A stretch of DNA of 64,000 nucleotides, from assembly GCF_002858805.1 (NCBI RefSeq), contig NZ_PJZI01000002.1, forward strand, positions 124,001 to 188,000, written 5' to 3'. Of this stretch, positions 50,786 through 60,944 are shown piece by piece. The translations under genes were made by a program, and so were the position numbers. The notes beneath the pieces are model-generated. The model did no database searches and was not told where the DNA came from. It was given only the letters and a program-made list of their open reading frames with translations. This stretch comes from Chimaeribacter arupi (GTDB taxonomy: Bacteria > Pseudomonadota > Gammaproteobacteria > Enterobacterales > Enterobacteriaceae). Numbering within the stretch: the stretch's first letter is position 1; each line of letters begins with the position of its first letter.

Positions 50786-51337
50786 TTAGTGGCCGCCGAA
50801 AGAGACCAGGCTGAAGCAGTTGATGCCCTGGCGGGTCAGGCGCTGTTCGCCGCCCAGTTCCGGCAGATCGATAATGAAGGCCGCATCGCTGACGTCGCCG
50901 CCCAGGGCGCGGATCAGTTTCACGGTGGCTTCAATGGTACCGCCGGTGGCCAGCAGGTCATCGATCACCAGCACTTTGTCACCCGGCTGGATGGCATCGG
51001 TATGGATTTCAAGTTTGTCGGTGCCGTATTCCAGCTCATAGCTTTCGCTGAGGGTGGCACGCGGCAGTTTACCGGGCTTGCGCACCGGCACGAAACCGAC
51101 GCCCAGCACCAGCGCAACCGGTGCGCCAAACAGGAAACCACGGGCTTCAGTCCCAACCACTTTGGTGACGCCGGTGTCGCGGTAGCGCGCGGCCAGCATT
51201 TCAATACTGGCGGCATAGGCTTTCGGATCTTCCAGCAGGCTGGTGACGTCACGGAACAGTATGCCCGGCTTCGGGTAGTCGGGGATGGTCTTGATACTGT
51301 CTTTAATTAACTGAAGCTGCTGTGCAGTAGCGATCAT
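50786..51337 (-). CDS. apt: Adenine phosphoribosyltransferase
   Basis: This 183-residue type I PRTase has the PRPP-binding loop '[13 protein letters not shown]' and 'EARGFLFG'. It salvages adenine to AMP. Length equals E. coli Apt. Confidence 0.97.
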   Translation of the reverse strand: MIATAQQLQLIKDSIKTIPDYPKPGILFRDVTSLLEDPKAYAASIEMLAARYRDTGVTKVVGTEARGFLFGAPVALVLGVGFVPVRKPGKLPRATLSESYELEYGTDKLEIHTDAIQPGDKVLVIDDLLATGGTIEATVKLIRALGGDVSDAAFIIDLPELGGEQRLTRQGINCFSLVSFGGH

Positions 51338-51535
51338 AATGTGTGCCTGAAAAAGCGGGTGTTCTGACTTAAACGCAGGCCGCCTGATATCCCTGCCCCG
51401 TCACCAACGTGACGTGCACATGCCTTAAGGAGAAGGATGATAAAGGGAAAGAGGAGATGACCCACGCACGAAAACGCCCAAATTTATGCAAACTCCAGTG
51501 AAATTGCAACCGAAGCCCGCTGTGCAAAGCGTATT

Positions 51536-51916
51536 TTATTGCTTTTGATCAACCACCGGCAGGCGCCATATTATCGCGAGCAGCACCAGCATCATCACCG
51601 CCAGCAGCACACGTAACCACAAAATCTTGATAAAAAAGAGAGAGATGCTAATGGATATCGCCGTGAACGCCATCGCTTTTCCCTTGGTTTTGGGCGGCAA
51701 TGCCCGGTGCGCCTGCCAGTGGCGCAGGTAGCTGCCAAACCATGACCGGTGGAGCAGCCAATGGTGAAAACGCGGCGAGGACTGGGAAAAACACCAGGCG
51801 GCCAGCAACAGGAACGGGGTGGTCGGCAGCAACGGCAGCACAGCGCCCACCGCCCCCAATATCACCGCCAGCCAGCCGATCACCACCAGCGACCAGCGCC
51901 ATATCTCTTTCTTCAC
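51536..51916 (-). CDS. ybaN: DUF454 inner membrane protein YbaN
   Basis: This 126-residue protein has three to four membrane helices with the DUF454 core 'VLPLLPTTPFLLLAAWCF' and 'WFGSYLRHW'. A GTG at 51916 fits homology and has AGGAG nine bases upstream; the frame runs on to 52084 without sense. Function is unknown. It is divergent from priC. Confidence 0.9.
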   Translation of the reverse strand: MKKEIWRWSLVVIGWLAVILGAVGAVLPLLPTTPFLLLAAWCFSQSSPRFHHWLLHRSWFGSYLRHWQAHRALPPKTKGKAMAFTAISISISLFFIKILWLRVLLAVMMLVLLAIIWRLPVVDQKQ

Positions 51917-52072
51917 TCTTCCCTGCTCCTTTCTCCGGCCGGTGCCGGCCTGACAGGCGGCCCCTGACAAACGGACATAGTAACGTCCAATTGCTGCCTG
52001 ACACAATGAAACCGGCTTGTCAGCCCGGCGTTTCAGCGGCAAGCTACCCGGAAGATCCGCCGGAGAGAAAAT

Positions 52073-52612
52073 GTGACAACGCAAAAAGTTTTACACACGC
52101 TGGAACAACAGATAAATGCGCTGGCTGTGGAGATAGAGCCTGTCGGCCATGTGCCGGCGCAACAGGCGCGGTTTGATGCCGGGCTGTTCCACACCCACGG
52201 CACGCGGCTGCGTGACTATCTGGCTGAAGTGCGGCAGAACCTCGCCCAGCTGAAAACGGTGGTGGCCGAAGGGCGTACAGCGCAGGTGGCGTTTGTGGCT
52301 GACCGGCTGGTGACGCAGATCGGTGCGCTGCAACGTGAGCTGGCGACCCAGGCGTTGCGTAAGGCCGTCGCGCGCCCGCAGGGCGAGAGTAAAGAGGATA
52401 TTTACCACCGGCTGGCCCAGCACCAGGATTTCGAACGCCGGTTGATTGCCATGATCCGCGATCGTGAAAGTTTACTGGGCCGTCAGGAATCCCTGGCCCA
52501 GCAGCGCAAAATCCAGCAGGAGCTGGCCGCACTTGAAGGGCGGCTGCAACGCTGCCGCCAGGCGCTGATGCGGATTGAGCGGGCCGTTGAAAGAAAAGAA
52601 AACGGTTTTTGA
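52073..52612 (+). CDS. priC: Primosomal replication protein PriC
   Basis: This 179-residue all-helical protein has Arg/Lys-rich segments near the C-terminus ('LQRCRQALMRIERAVERK') that contact SSB and DNA. It restarts stalled forks by loading DnaB. The start is GTG 52073 with GGAG seven bases upstream. Confidence 0.92.
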   Translation: MTTQKVLHTLEQQINALAVEIEPVGHVPAQQARFDAGLFHTHGTRLRDYLAEVRQNLAQLKTVVAEGRTAQVAFVADRLVTQIGALQRELATQALRKAVARPQGESKEDIYHRLAQHQDFERRLIAMIRDRESLLGRQESLAQQRKIQQELAALEGRLQRCRQALMRIERAVERKENGF

Positions 52613-52697
52613 ATGTTTATCACAATTTTTTAAAGCCCTGTCCTTCCCGCTCCCGCAATTATCTATACTATAGGGATGTCCGCAGCGGGAGAACATT

Positions 52698-52946
52698 ATG
52701 GGCCTGATTTCATGGATCATTCTGGGGCTGGTGGTCGGGCTGCTGGCAAAAGTGTTTATGCCGGGCAAAGAAGGCGGGAGCGTGATTTTATGGGTGGTGC
52801 TGGCCATCAGCGGTGCGCTGGTGGGGGGGTATATCAGCACTTATCTGGAGTCAGGCTCAGTCGCCGGGTTCAGTTTCAGAAGCTTGCTTATCGCACTGAC
52901 GGGCGCAATCCTGATTCTGTTTGTTTATCGCAAACGTAACTATTGA
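52698..52946 (+). CDS. GlsB/YeaQ/YmgE family small membrane protein
   Basis: This 82-residue protein has three helices with Gly-rich packing ('GLVVGLLAKVFMPGKEGG', 'VLAISGALVGGYI'). It belongs to the transglycosylase-associated (YeaQ/YmgE) family linked to general stress. GGAG precedes the ATG and a TATACT-like -10 lies about 35 bases upstream. It is an insertion relative to E. coli, between priC and rsmS. Confidence 0.9.
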   Translation: MGLISWIILGLVVGLLAKVFMPGKEGGSVILWVVLAISGALVGGYISTYLESGSVAGFSFRSLLIALTGAILILFVYRKRNY

Positions 52947-52955
52947 GTTGGCCTT

Positions 52956-53123
52956 ATGTCAGTTGAAAACGCCTCACCAGAACTGCAGTTGGCAGTTGAC
53001 CTGATCTATTTGCTGGAATGCAATGAAATTGCCCCGGATATCGCGCTGGCGGCGCTGGAAATTGTGGCGCGTGACTACCGGGAAAAATTGCGCCTGGGCG
53101 GTGACGGCCCGCTCAGCGCCTGA
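52956..53123 (+). CDS. rsmS: Pleiotropic regulatory protein RsmS (YbaM)
   Basis: This 55-residue protein, short enough to be missed, reads MSVENASPELQLAVDLIYLL and continues with 'ALEIVARDYREKL'. It matches enterobacterial YbaM/RsmS, named for an effect on Rsm-controlled pectinase and virulence in Pectobacterium. It starts nine bases after the preceding gene. Confidence 0.88.
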   Translation: MSVENASPELQLAVDLIYLLECNEIAPDIALAALEIVARDYREKLRLGGDGPLSA

Positions 53124-53260
53124 TGCCGGCCGGTTTACCTCATCACGCCTGTCGTGACATAAAGAGGGGTGCATAAAGAGAGGGGTACGTATACACCGTT
53201 ACGCACCGCCTGTTATGCGCAGAGAAGATCAACCGGCATCAGGAAGGATGGCGTTGCCGG

Positions 53261-53944
53261 TTAGTTATCATCAGAAACAGTGTCCTGACTCTCCTGGCTG
53301 CCTGCCGCGCTGTCTCGCCGCAGATGCGGGCTGAGTTTTAACATATCAATATAAATATCGGCGTAATGCGCCGCCTGGCCTTTAAGATCAAACCCTTCCG
53401 GCATAAACAGCCAATTTTCCATCAGGCCGCTGATATAGGAGCGCAGCACCACGGCGGCCCGGCGGGTATCCAGATCATCCGGCAGTAACTTTAATTCAAT
53501 ACAATTTTTTAAAACGACCTCTATTTTTTCATAACTTTCCAGATACAGGATTTTATGCGCCTGCTGAAGAGACATCAGCTCTCCCACAAATTCACATTTA
53601 TGAAAAATGATCTCCATCAAGGCACGCCGGCGTGGATCGTCTACCGTGGCACGGAGAATATAGATAAGGATTTCACGCAGAATACGCAGTGGATTATTGG
53701 GGTACTTTGCCTGATACTCTATTTCGAGATCGTCTATTTTAGACTCAGAAATCGCCCAAACTTCATTAAACAAGTCTACCTTGTTTTTGAAGTGCCAATA
53801 GATAGCACCCCGCGTTACACCGGCCGCGGTGGCAATGTCGGTCAGTGATGTCGCAGACACTCCGCGTTCTGAAAATTCCCTCACTGCGGCGTCCAGAATG
53901 TGTTGGCGGGTTTCAAGTGCTTGTTGTTTGGTTTTTCGTGCCAT
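53261..53944 (-). CDS. acrR: TetR-family repressor AcrR
   Basis: This 227-residue regulator has the N-terminal helix-turn-helix ('[27 protein letters not shown]' region) identical in layout to E. coli AcrR. The C-terminal domain binds drugs. It is divergent from acrAB, with its operator in between. mscK, which lies next to acrR in E. coli, is absent. Confidence 0.96.
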   Translation of the reverse strand: MARKTKQQALETRQHILDAAVREFSERGVSATSLTDIATAAGVTRGAIYWHFKNKVDLFNEVWAISESKIDDLEIEYQAKYPNNPLRILREILIYILRATVDDPRRRALMEIIFHKCEFVGELMSLQQAHKILYLESYEKIEVVLKNCIELKLLPDDLDTRRAAVVLRSYISGLMENWLFMPEGFDLKGQAAHYADIYIDMLKLSPHLRRDSAAGSQESQDTVSDDN

Positions 53945-53972
53945 GGCTATTGGTTTTCACAGAGAGATGTCT

Positions 53973-53996
53973 TACATACATTCGCGTATGTATGTA
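53973..53996. promoter_or_regulatory. AcrR operator
   Basis: A 24-bp inverted repeat of TACATACATTCG and CGTATGTATGTA matches in 11 of 12 positions per arm and closely follows the E. coli acrR/acrA operator. Confidence 0.9.
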
Positions 53997-54086
53997 CGAT
54001 GGTACGCACATATCTAAAATGCAGCAATGGGTTTTATGGCTTGTGATCCATTGATCAATTTGAAATCGGACACTTGAGGTTTATCT

Positions 54087-55301
54087 ATGAACAAAAACAG
54101 AGGGTTAACGCCTCTGGCGGCCGTTCTGATGCTTTCAGGCAGCTTAGTTCTCACAGGATGTAATGATAAGGAGTCCTCACAGGGGGCCCAGCAACAGCAA
54201 CAAGCGCCGGAAGTAGGCATTGTGACGCTGAAAACAGCGCCGCTGAATATCACCACTGAATTGCCCGGCCGTACCTCGGCGTTCCGTGTGGCAGAAGTCC
54301 GCCCTCAGGTGAGCGGCATTATTCTCAAGCGCAACTTTGTTGAAGGCAGTGATATTAAAGCCGGTACCTCCCTTTATCAGATCGATCCTGCGACCTATCA
54401 GGCTTCTTACGACAGTGCCAAAGGCGACCTGGCCAAAGCACAGGCCACCGCCCAAATCGCCCGTGTTACGCTGAACCGTTATAAACCCCTGCTCGGGACT
54501 AACTACATCAGCAAACAGGATTACGATCAGGCTCAGGCGGATGCCAGCTCAGCGGATGCTTCCGTGCTTGCGGCCAAAGCGGCGGTAGAAACGGCGCGTA
54601 TTAATCTGGCGTATACCAAAGTCACCTCCCCTATCAGCGGCCGGATCGGTAAATCCAGTGTCACGGAAGGCGCGCTGGTCACCAGCGGCCAGACCACCGC
54701 CCTGGCAACCGTTCAGCAGCTTGACCCGATTTATGTGGATGTCACCCAGTCCAGCACCGATTTCCTGCGTCTGCAGCAGGAGATGTCAGAAGGCACGCTG
54801 AAGCAGCAGAACGGCAAAGCCAAAGTCACCTTACTGCTGGAAAACGGCAGCCAATATAAGCAGGAAGGGACGCTGGAGTTCTCCGACGTGACTGTGGATG
54901 AAACCACCGGCTCTATTACCTTGCGTGCGGTATTCCCGAACCCGGACCATGTTCTGCTGCCGGGGATGTTCGTCCGTGCGCGGCTGGATGAAGGCGTGAA
55001 TGAAAATGCGCTGCTGGTACCGCAACAGGGCATCACCCGTAACCCGCGTGGTGAAGCTACCGCGATGGTCGTGGGCGCAGGTGACAAGGTAGAGACCCGC
55101 ACCCTGACCACTGCCCAGGCGATTGGCGATAAATGGCTGGTCACCGACGGCCTGAAAGCGGGCGATCGCGTGATTGTGACCGGTCTGCAAAAAGTGAAGC
55201 CGGGCGCCCAGGTGAAAGTGCAGGAAGTGAGCGCTGACGCGCCGGCGCAACCCGCCGGGCAACAGCAGCAGGCAGCGTCCGATCAGGCCTCGAAGTCTTA
55301 A
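54087..55301 (+). CDS. acrA: Multidrug efflux periplasmic adaptor AcrA
   Basis: This 404-residue lipoprotein has a signal peptide with lipobox LTGC (Cys25). Membrane-fusion protein parts follow in order: beta-barrel, lipoyl halves ('VRPQVSGIILKRNF', 'VTSPISGRIGKS'), alpha-hairpin (about 100-170). It links AcrB to TolC. acrB starts 16 bp downstream. Confidence 0.97.
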   Translation: MNKNRGLTPLAAVLMLSGSLVLTGCNDKESSQGAQQQQQAPEVGIVTLKTAPLNITTELPGRTSAFRVAEVRPQVSGIILKRNFVEGSDIKAGTSLYQIDPATYQASYDSAKGDLAKAQATAQIARVTLNRYKPLLGTNYISKQDYDQAQADASSADASVLAAKAAVETARINLAYTKVTSPISGRIGKSSVTEGALVTSGQTTALATVQQLDPIYVDVTQSSTDFLRLQQEMSEGTLKQQNGKAKVTLLLENGSQYKQEGTLEFSDVTVDETTGSITLRAVFPNPDHVLLPGMFVRARLDEGVNENALLVPQQGITRNPRGEATAMVVGAGDKVETRTLTTAQAIGDKWLVTDGLKAGDRVIVTGLQKVKPGAQVKVQEVSADAPAQPAGQQQQAASDQASKS

Positions 55302-55317
55302 TAGGAGCCGGTAATAC

Positions 55318-58300
55318 ATGGCTAAGTTCTTTATAGATCGCCCCATTTTTGCGTGGGTTATCGCCATCATTATCATGCTGGCGGGCGGACTGTCGATATT
55401 GAGTCTGCCGATTGCCCAATATCCGACAGTGGCGCCGCCGGCGATTGAAATATCCGCCAACTACCCGGGTGCCGATGCGCAGACCGTGCAGGATACCGTG
55501 ACGCAGGTTATCGAGCAGAACATGAACGGCATCGATAACCTGATGTACATGTCCTCCTCCAGTGACTCGTCCGGCAGCGTGACCCTGACCCTGACCTTTG
55601 CCTCCGGCACGGATGCAGACATCGCCCAGGTGCAGGTGCAGAACAAACTGCAGCTGGCGATGCCGCTGTTGCCGCAGGAAGTGCAGCAACAAGGGATCCA
55701 GGTACAGAAGTCGAGCAGCAGCTTCCTGATGGTGGCCGGTTTTGTGAACAATAACGGCACCATGACGCAGGAAGATATCGCGGACTATGTGGCCTCAAAC
55801 ATCCAGGACCCGATCAGCCGTACCAGTGGTGTGGGTGACGTGCAGCTGTTTGGTTCCCAGTATGCGATGCGTATCTGGATGGACCCGAACAAGCTGACCA
55901 ACTTTGCGCTGACGCCGGTCGATGTCATCAATGCCATTACCGTGCAGAACAACCAGGTGGCCGCCGGTCAGCTGGGCGGGACGCCGCCGGTGAAAGGGCA
56001 GCAGCTTAACTCCTCTATCATTGCGCAGACGCGCCTGACCTCTACCGAAGAGTTCGGCAAAATCCTGCTGAAAGTGAATCCGGATGGCTCCCAGGTGCGC
56101 CTGCGTGATGTGGCGACCATTGAGCTGGGTGGTGAAAACTACAGCGTGGTAGCCCGCTTCAATGGCCAGCCGGCTGCCGGTCTCGGTATCAAACTGGCGA
56201 CCGGTGCCAACGCCCTGGACACCTCGAAAGCAGTAAAAGCCACACTGGATAAACTGAAACCCTTCTTCCCGAACGGGATGCAAGTGGTTTACCCGTACGA
56301 CACCACGCCTTTCGTTCAGATCTCCATTAACGAAGTGGTGAAAACGCTGTTCGAAGCGATCGTGCTGGTGTTCCTGGTCATGTACCTGTTCCTGCAAAAC
56401 TTCCGCGCGACGCTGATTCCGACCATTGCGGTGCCGGTGGTGTTGCTCGGGACTTTTGCGGTCATCGCAGCCTTTGGCTATTCGATCAACACCCTGACCA
56501 TGTTCGGGATGGTGCTGGCGATAGGCCTCCTGGTGGATGACGCGATTGTGGTGGTGGAGAACGTCGAGCGTGTGATGGTCGAAGAGGGCCTGCCGCCGAA
56601 AGAAGCGACCAAGAAGTCGATGGATCAGATCCAGGGGGCGCTGGTCGGGATTGCGCTGGTGCTGTCTGCGGTCTTTATCCCGATGGCCTTCTTCGGTGGT
56701 TCTACCGGGGTTATCTACCGCCAGTTCTCCATTACCATCGTCTCCGCCATGGTGCTGTCAGTGATTGTGGCATTGATCCTGACCCCGGCGCTCTGCGCCA
56801 CGATGCTCAAGCCGGTGCCGAAAGGACACCATGATGAGAAGAAAGGCTTCTTCGGCTGGTTCAACCGGATGTTTGAAAGCAGCACCAACCACTACACCGA
56901 CAGCGTCGGCAATATCCTGCGCAGCACCGGCCGGTATTTGCTGATTTATCTGTTGATCGTAGTGGGTATGGCGCTGCTGTTCATCCGCCTGCCGACCTCC
57001 TTCCTGCCGGAAGAGGATCAGGGCGTGTTCCTGACCATGGTGCAGCTGCCGGCCGGGGCGACCCAGGAGCGGACGCAGAAAGTGCTGGATGAGGTGACCA
57101 ACTACTACCTGGAAAAAGAGAAAGCCAACGTTAACTCCGTGTTTGCGGTTAACGGCTTTGGTTTCTCCGGCCAGGGCCAGAACACCGGTATCGCCTTCGT
57201 CAGCCTGAAAGACTGGTCTGAGCGCAGCGGCGCTGAGAACAAAGTGCCGGCGATTGCCGGGCGGGCCATGGGCACGTTCTCTGCGATTAAAGACGCGATG
57301 GTCTTCCCGTTCAACCTGCCGGCCATTGTTGAGCTGGGTACGGCGACCGGTTTCGACTTCCAGCTGATTGACCAGGCTAACCTGGGCCACCAGAAACTCA
57401 CCGAAGCACGTAACCAGTTGCTCGGCATGATTGCCGAACACGGCGACCTGCTGGTAGGTGTGCGCCCGAACGGCCTGGAAGATACCCCGCAGTTCAAACT
57501 GGAAATTGATCAGGAGAAAGCCGAGGCGCTGGGCGTTTCTATCTCTGACATCAATACCACGCTGAGCTCAGCCTGGGGCGGCAGCTATGTGAATGACTTT
57601 ATCGACCGCGGCCGCGTGAAGAAAGTCTATGTGCAGTCACAAGCGGAATACCGTATGTTGCCGAGCGATCTCAACAACTGGTATGTGCGTGGCAGCAATG
57701 GGCAGATGGTGCCGTTCTCCTCCTTCTCCACCTCCCATTGGGAGCATGGTTCGCCGCGTCTGGAGCGCTATAACGGCTTGCCGTCTATGGAGCTGCTGGG
57801 CCAGCCTGCACCGGGTAAAAGTAGTGGTGAAGCGATGGCGATGATGGAGTCACTGGCGGCGAAACTGCCGACCGGCATCGGCTACGACTGGACGGGGATG
57901 TCCTATCAGGAGCGGCTCTCCGGCAACCAGGCCCCTGCCCTGTATGCCATCTCGCTGATTGTGGTATTCCTCTGCCTGGCGGCCCTGTATGAGAGCTGGT
58001 CGATTCCGTTCTCTGTCATGCTGGTGGTGCCGCTTGGGGTCATCGGGGCGCTGATCGCTGCGACCTTCCGTGGCCTGAGTAACGACGTTTACTTCCAGGT
58101 GGGGCTGTTAACCACCATTGGCCTGTCGGCGAAGAACGCCATCCTGATTGTCGAGTTCGCCAAAGACCTGATGGACAAAGAGGGCAAAGGGTTGGTTGAG
58201 GCCACGCTGGAAGCGGTGCGGATGCGTCTGCGCCCGATTCTGATGACCTCTCTGGCCTTTATCCTGGGCGTATTGCCGCTGGTCATTTCGACCGGGGCAG

Positions 58301-58476
58301 GCTCCGGCGCCCAGAACGCAGTAGGTACCGGCGTAATGGGCGGGATGGTGACGGCGACGATTCTGGCCATCTTCTTTGTTCCGGTCTTCTTTGTGGTGGT
58401 TCGCCGCCGCTTCAGTAAGAAATCGGACGATATAGAACACAGCCACAGCCCGGCGGTATCGCTGGATAAGCACTGA
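55318..58476 (+). CDS. acrB: Multidrug efflux RND transporter AcrB
   Basis: This 1052-residue proton-driven pump begins '[20 protein letters not shown]'. The proton-relay Asp pair lies in '[17 protein letters not shown]' (TM4) and the partner Lys in '[15 protein letters not shown]' (TM10). Twelve helices and two large periplasmic loops are present. It expels drugs, bile salts and dyes through AcrA-TolC. Confidence 0.97.
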   Translation: MAKFFIDRPIFAWVIAIIIMLAGGLSILSLPIAQYPTVAPPAIEISANYPGADAQTVQDTVTQVIEQNMNGIDNLMYMSSSSDSSGSVTLTLTFASGTDADIAQVQVQNKLQLAMPLLPQEVQQQGIQVQKSSSSFLMVAGFVNNNGTMTQEDIADYVASNIQDPISRTSGVGDVQLFGSQYAMRIWMDPNKLTNFALTPVDVINAITVQNNQVAAGQLGGTPPVKGQQLNSSIIAQTRLTSTEEFGKILLKVNPDGSQVRLRDVATIELGGENYSVVARFNGQPAAGLGIKLATGANALDTSKAVKATLDKLKPFFPNGMQVVYPYDTTPFVQISINEVVKTLFEAIVLVFLVMYLFLQNFRATLIPTIAVPVVLLGTFAVIAAFGYSINTLTMFGMVLAIGLLVDDAIVVVENVERVMVEEGLPPKEATKKSMDQIQGALVGIALVLSAVFIPMAFFGGSTGVIYRQFSITIVSAMVLSVIVALILTPALCATMLKPVPKGHHDEKKGFFGWFNRMFESSTNHYTDSVGNILRSTGRYLLIYLLIVVGMALLFIRLPTSFLPEEDQGVFLTMVQLPAGATQERTQKVLDEVTNYYLEKEKANVNSVFAVNGFGFSGQGQNTGIAFVSLKDWSERSGAENKVPAIAGRAMGTFSAIKDAMVFPFNLPAIVELGTATGFDFQLIDQANLGHQKLTEARNQLLGMIAEHGDLLVGVRPNGLEDTPQFKLEIDQEKAEALGVSISDINTTLSSAWGGSYVNDFIDRGRVKKVYVQSQAEYRMLPSDLNNWYVRGSNGQMVPFSSFSTSHWEHGSPRLERYNGLPSMELLGQPAPGKSSGEAMAMMESLAAKLPTGIGYDWTGMSYQERLSGNQAPALYAISLIVVFLCLAALYESWSIPFSVMLVVPLGVIGALIAATFRGLSNDVYFQVGLLTTIGLSAKNAILIVEFAKDLMDKEGKGLVEATLEAVRMRLRPILMTSLAFILGVLPLVISTGAGSGAQNAVGTGVMGGMVTATILAIFFVPVFFVVVRRRFSKKSDDIEHSHSPAVSLDKH

Positions 58477-58490
58477 TGCTGTAAAGCCTG

Positions 58491-58519
58491 AAAGCCGCGC
58501 AATGCGCGGCTTTTTTTTT
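58491..58519 (+). terminator. Terminator of acrAB
   Basis: A ten-bp stem AAAGCCGCGC/GCGCGGCTTT with AAT loop, then a long T-run. Confidence 0.94.
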
Positions 58520-58591
58520 GCCTGCTGTTTACCCGGACGCCGTACAGGGCTTGCTATCTGTCACATTCTGCGCAATACTGCCCGCATCATT

Positions 58592-58606
58592 CGTTATGTT
58601 ATAACA
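58592..58606 (+). promoter_or_regulatory. Zur-box-like operator of rpmE2-rpmJ2
   Basis: CGTTATGTTATAACA matches the enterobacterial Zur core TGTTATANTATAACA with two differences. It lies about 20 bases before rpmE2. The same pattern precedes the metal transporter at 61832. Confidence 0.75.
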
Positions 58607-58624
58607 TATCAAAAGGAGCTCATT

Positions 58625-58885
58625 ATGCGCACCGGCATTCATCCTGATTACCGCACTGTGGTCTTTCACGATACCAGCGCTGACACCTATTTCGTCGTAG
58701 GGTCGACCCTGCGCACCGATCGCACCATTGAATGGGAAGGCCGCACGCTGCCTTATGTGCCGATTGAAGTGTCATCAGCTTCCCACCCTTATTACACCGG
58801 GAAACAGAAAGAGTTTTCCAAAGAAGGCAGCACGGCGCGCTTCCAGCAGCGCTTTGGCCGCTTCCTGACGCCAAAATCTGCCTGA
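58625..58885 (+). CDS. rpmE2: Ribosomal protein L31 type B (zinc-free paralogue)
   Basis: This 86-residue L31 paralogue begins '[16 protein letters not shown]' and has no cysteine at all, so it cannot hold the zinc of normal L31. Such C-minus forms replace the zinc form in the ribosome when zinc is scarce, releasing metal. AGGAG precedes ATG 58625. rpmJ2 follows after ten bases. Confidence 0.95.
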   Translation: MRTGIHPDYRTVVFHDTSADTYFVVGSTLRTDRTIEWEGRTLPYVPIEVSSASHPYYTGKQKEFSKEGSTARFQQRFGRFLTPKSA

Positions 58886-58895
58886 GGAGAACATC

Positions 58896-59039
58896 ATGCA
58901 AGTACTCAGTTCATTGCGCTCGGCAAAGCGCCGCCATAAAGATTGCAAAGTAGTGCGTCGCCACGGCCGCGTGTATGTCATTTGCAAAAGCAATCCCCGG
59001 TTTAATGCCGTACAAGGCAGAAAAAAGCGGCGTAAATAG
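58896..59039 (+). CDS. rpmJ2: Ribosomal protein L36 type B
   Basis: This 47-residue L36 paralogue reads [20 protein letters not shown] and ends in a basic tail. Only Cys17 and Cys30 remain of the CxxC...C...H zinc site of L36, as in E. coli YkgO, so it is the zinc-independent form. GAGGAG precedes the ATG. Confidence 0.94.
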   Translation: MQVLSSLRSAKRRHKDCKVVRRHGRVYVICKSNPRFNAVQGRKKRRK

Positions 59040-59090
59040 CCGCCGCGACTCCCCTCTGGTTCCATCGAAGGGATCGCCCTGCCAGTAAAA

Positions 59091-59121
59091 AGCCCCGCTG
59101 CTGCCCAGCGGGGCTTTTTTT
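59091..59121 (+). terminator. Terminator of rpmE2-rpmJ2
   Basis: A perfect ten-bp stem AGCCCCGCTG/CAGCGGGGCT with CTGCC loop, A5 before and T7 after. Confidence 0.94.
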
Positions 59122-59153
59122 ATGGTGTGAATAAGAAGATGCCGCCATGAACA

Positions 59154-59184
59154 GGTGCCCCGTTGCCTGATGCAACGGGGCACC
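59154..59184 (-). terminator. Hairpin after the metal ABC operon
   Basis: A perfect 13-bp stem (59154-59166 with 59172-59184) sits just after the binding-protein stop on the minus strand; the T-run is poor. Confidence 0.5.
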
Positions 59185-59186
59185 GT

Positions 59187-60065
59187 TTATTTCATGCTGC
59201 TGACCAGCGCAGTCACGTTATGCTGAAACGCCTGTACGTAGGTGGGTGCCGGGCCGCCCGGTTTTGACAGGGCTTCCGGGTAGAGTTCGCCACCAGGCTG
59301 CGCGCCGCTGGCTGCGGCGATCTGTTTCACCAGCCGCGGATCGGTCTGGTTTTCAATAAAGTAAGCGCTGACATGCTGCTGCTTGATCTGCCTGATTAAA
59401 GCGGCCACCTCACTGGCGCTGGCTTCAGCCTCTGTAGAGAACCCCACCGGGGCCATAAAGGTGACGCCGTATTCGCGCCCCATATAGCCAAACGCATCGT
59501 GGCTGGTCAGCACCTTGCGCTTTTCTGCCGGAACATCGGCAAACTGCTGTTTAGCCCACTGGTCAAGCTGCTGTAACTGCGCAATGTAGGCCGCGCCGCG
59601 CTGGCGGAAATAACCGGCATCCTGTGGGTCGGCCGCGGCCAGCGCCGCCATAATATGCCGGGCATACAGCACGCCGTTCTGCATACTGTTCCAGGCATGA
59701 GGATCGGTAATCATTTTCCCGTCCTCTTCCATCTGCCGGGTATTCACCCCTTCAGAAGCCACCACCGGCTGCCCGCGATACCCGGAGGCGCTAATCAGGC
59801 GATCCATCCACCCTTCCAGCCCAAGCCCGCTGACAAATACCACATCAGCATGCGCCAGCGCCTGGCTGTCCTGAGGGGTTGGCTCATAGCTGTGCGGATC
59901 GCCGTCCGGCCCAACCAGAGTTTTTACATGAACATGCTCGCCCCCGATGTGCTGCACCATATCCCCCAGAATGGAAAAACTGGCGACGGTTTCCACCGTT
60001 TTTGCCATGGCTGAGTGGGCAGACAACAGGGCAGCCGTCGCTAACACCACCGGTAAATATTTCAT
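59187..60065 (-). CDS. Metal ABC transporter substrate-binding protein (probable zinc)
   Basis: This 292-residue cluster A-I binding protein has a signal peptide to about residue 21. Ligand regions are His58 in 'DPHSYEPTPQD', His123 in 'TDPHAWNS', and the acidic ligand in 'FIENQTDPRL'. Unlike E. coli ZnuA it has no His-rich loop, so it resembles AztC/TroA types. Zinc is favoured over manganese because of the Zur-like box upstream of the operon; that is inference. GGAG precedes the ATG. It is last in the operon. Confidence 0.85.
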   Translation of the reverse strand: MKYLPVVLATAALLSAHSAMAKTVETVASFSILGDMVQHIGGEHVHVKTLVGPDGDPHSYEPTPQDSQALAHADVVFVSGLGLEGWMDRLISASGYRGQPVVASEGVNTRQMEEDGKMITDPHAWNSMQNGVLYARHIMAALAAADPQDAGYFRQRGAAYIAQLQQLDQWAKQQFADVPAEKRKVLTSHDAFGYMGREYGVTFMAPVGFSTEAEASASEVAALIRQIKQQHVSAYFIENQTDPRLVKQIAAASGAQPGGELYPEALSKPGGPAPTYVQAFQHNVTALVSSMK

Positions 60066-60086
60066 GACATCTCCTTATTTAACGCA

Positions 60087-60944
60087 CTATAACGACCGGG
60101 CAGCAGCAAAGATCCCGCCATACCGGCCAAATAAAACTGAAATGAAAAACAGCAGCGCGGCACTCAGCACAATGGCCGGGCCGGCAGGAAGCGAGGCGTA
60201 ATAGGACCAGAGCAACCCGGCCAGGCTGGCGGCCATGCCGAAGGCCACCGCCGTCAACAACGTGGACGGTAACGTCCTGGCCCACAGCCGGGCGGCAGCG
60301 GCCGGTAACATCAATAGCCCGACTGACATCAGCGTGCCGAGGATCTGAAAACCCGCGACCAGGTTAATCACCACCAATGCCAGAAAGGCCGCATTGGTGA
60401 CCGGCAGCCAGCGCCCCGCGCTGATCTGTAAAAATGTTTTGTCGAACGCTTCAATCACCAGCACGCGGTAAAGCCCTGCCAGCACCAGCAGCGATACGCC
60501 GGCAATGCTGCCCACCAGCCACAATGCCGGCGCGTCCACGGCCAGGATCGAACCAAACAGCACATGCAACAGGTCAATACTGGAGCCGCGCAGGGACACC
60601 AGCGTGACGCCCAGCGCCAGCGATCCGAGATAGAATCCGGCGAAGCTGGCATCTTCTTTCAATGCCGTATGCCGGCTGACCCAACCAGAGAGCACTGCAA
60701 CCGCCAGGCCGGCAATAAAACCGCCGATGCCCATCGCCACCAGTGACATCCCTGAAAGGAGATAACCCATCGCCGCGCCGGGCAGCACCGCATGTGAAAG
60801 GGCATCCCCAACCAGGCTCATGCGTCGTAACAGCAAAAAAACGCCCAGCGGGGCGGCGCTGAGCGACAATGCCAGGCAGGCGACCAGCGCGCGGCGCATA
60901 AACCCGAAGGTCAAAAAAGGATCGCTTAACAGATGCAGCATCAT
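60087..60944 (-). CDS. Metal ABC transporter permease
   Basis: This 285-residue inner-membrane permease of the ABC-3 (ZnuB/AztB) family has about eight helices. 'RRMSLVGDALSHAVLPGAA' is the family signature that contacts the ATPase. It overlaps the ATPase gene by four bases (ATGA) and has GGAGG upstream. The start at 60944 gives 'MMLHLLSDPFLTFGFMRRAL'. Confidence 0.88.
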   Translation of the reverse strand: MMLHLLSDPFLTFGFMRRALVACLALSLSAAPLGVFLLLRRMSLVGDALSHAVLPGAAMGYLLSGMSLVAMGIGGFIAGLAVAVLSGWVSRHTALKEDASFAGFYLGSLALGVTLVSLRGSSIDLLHVLFGSILAVDAPALWLVGSIAGVSLLVLAGLYRVLVIEAFDKTFLQISAGRWLPVTNAAFLALVVINLVAGFQILGTLMSVGLLMLPAAAARLWARTLPSTLLTAVAFGMAASLAGLLWSYYASLPAGPAIVLSAALLFFISVLFGRYGGIFAAARSL

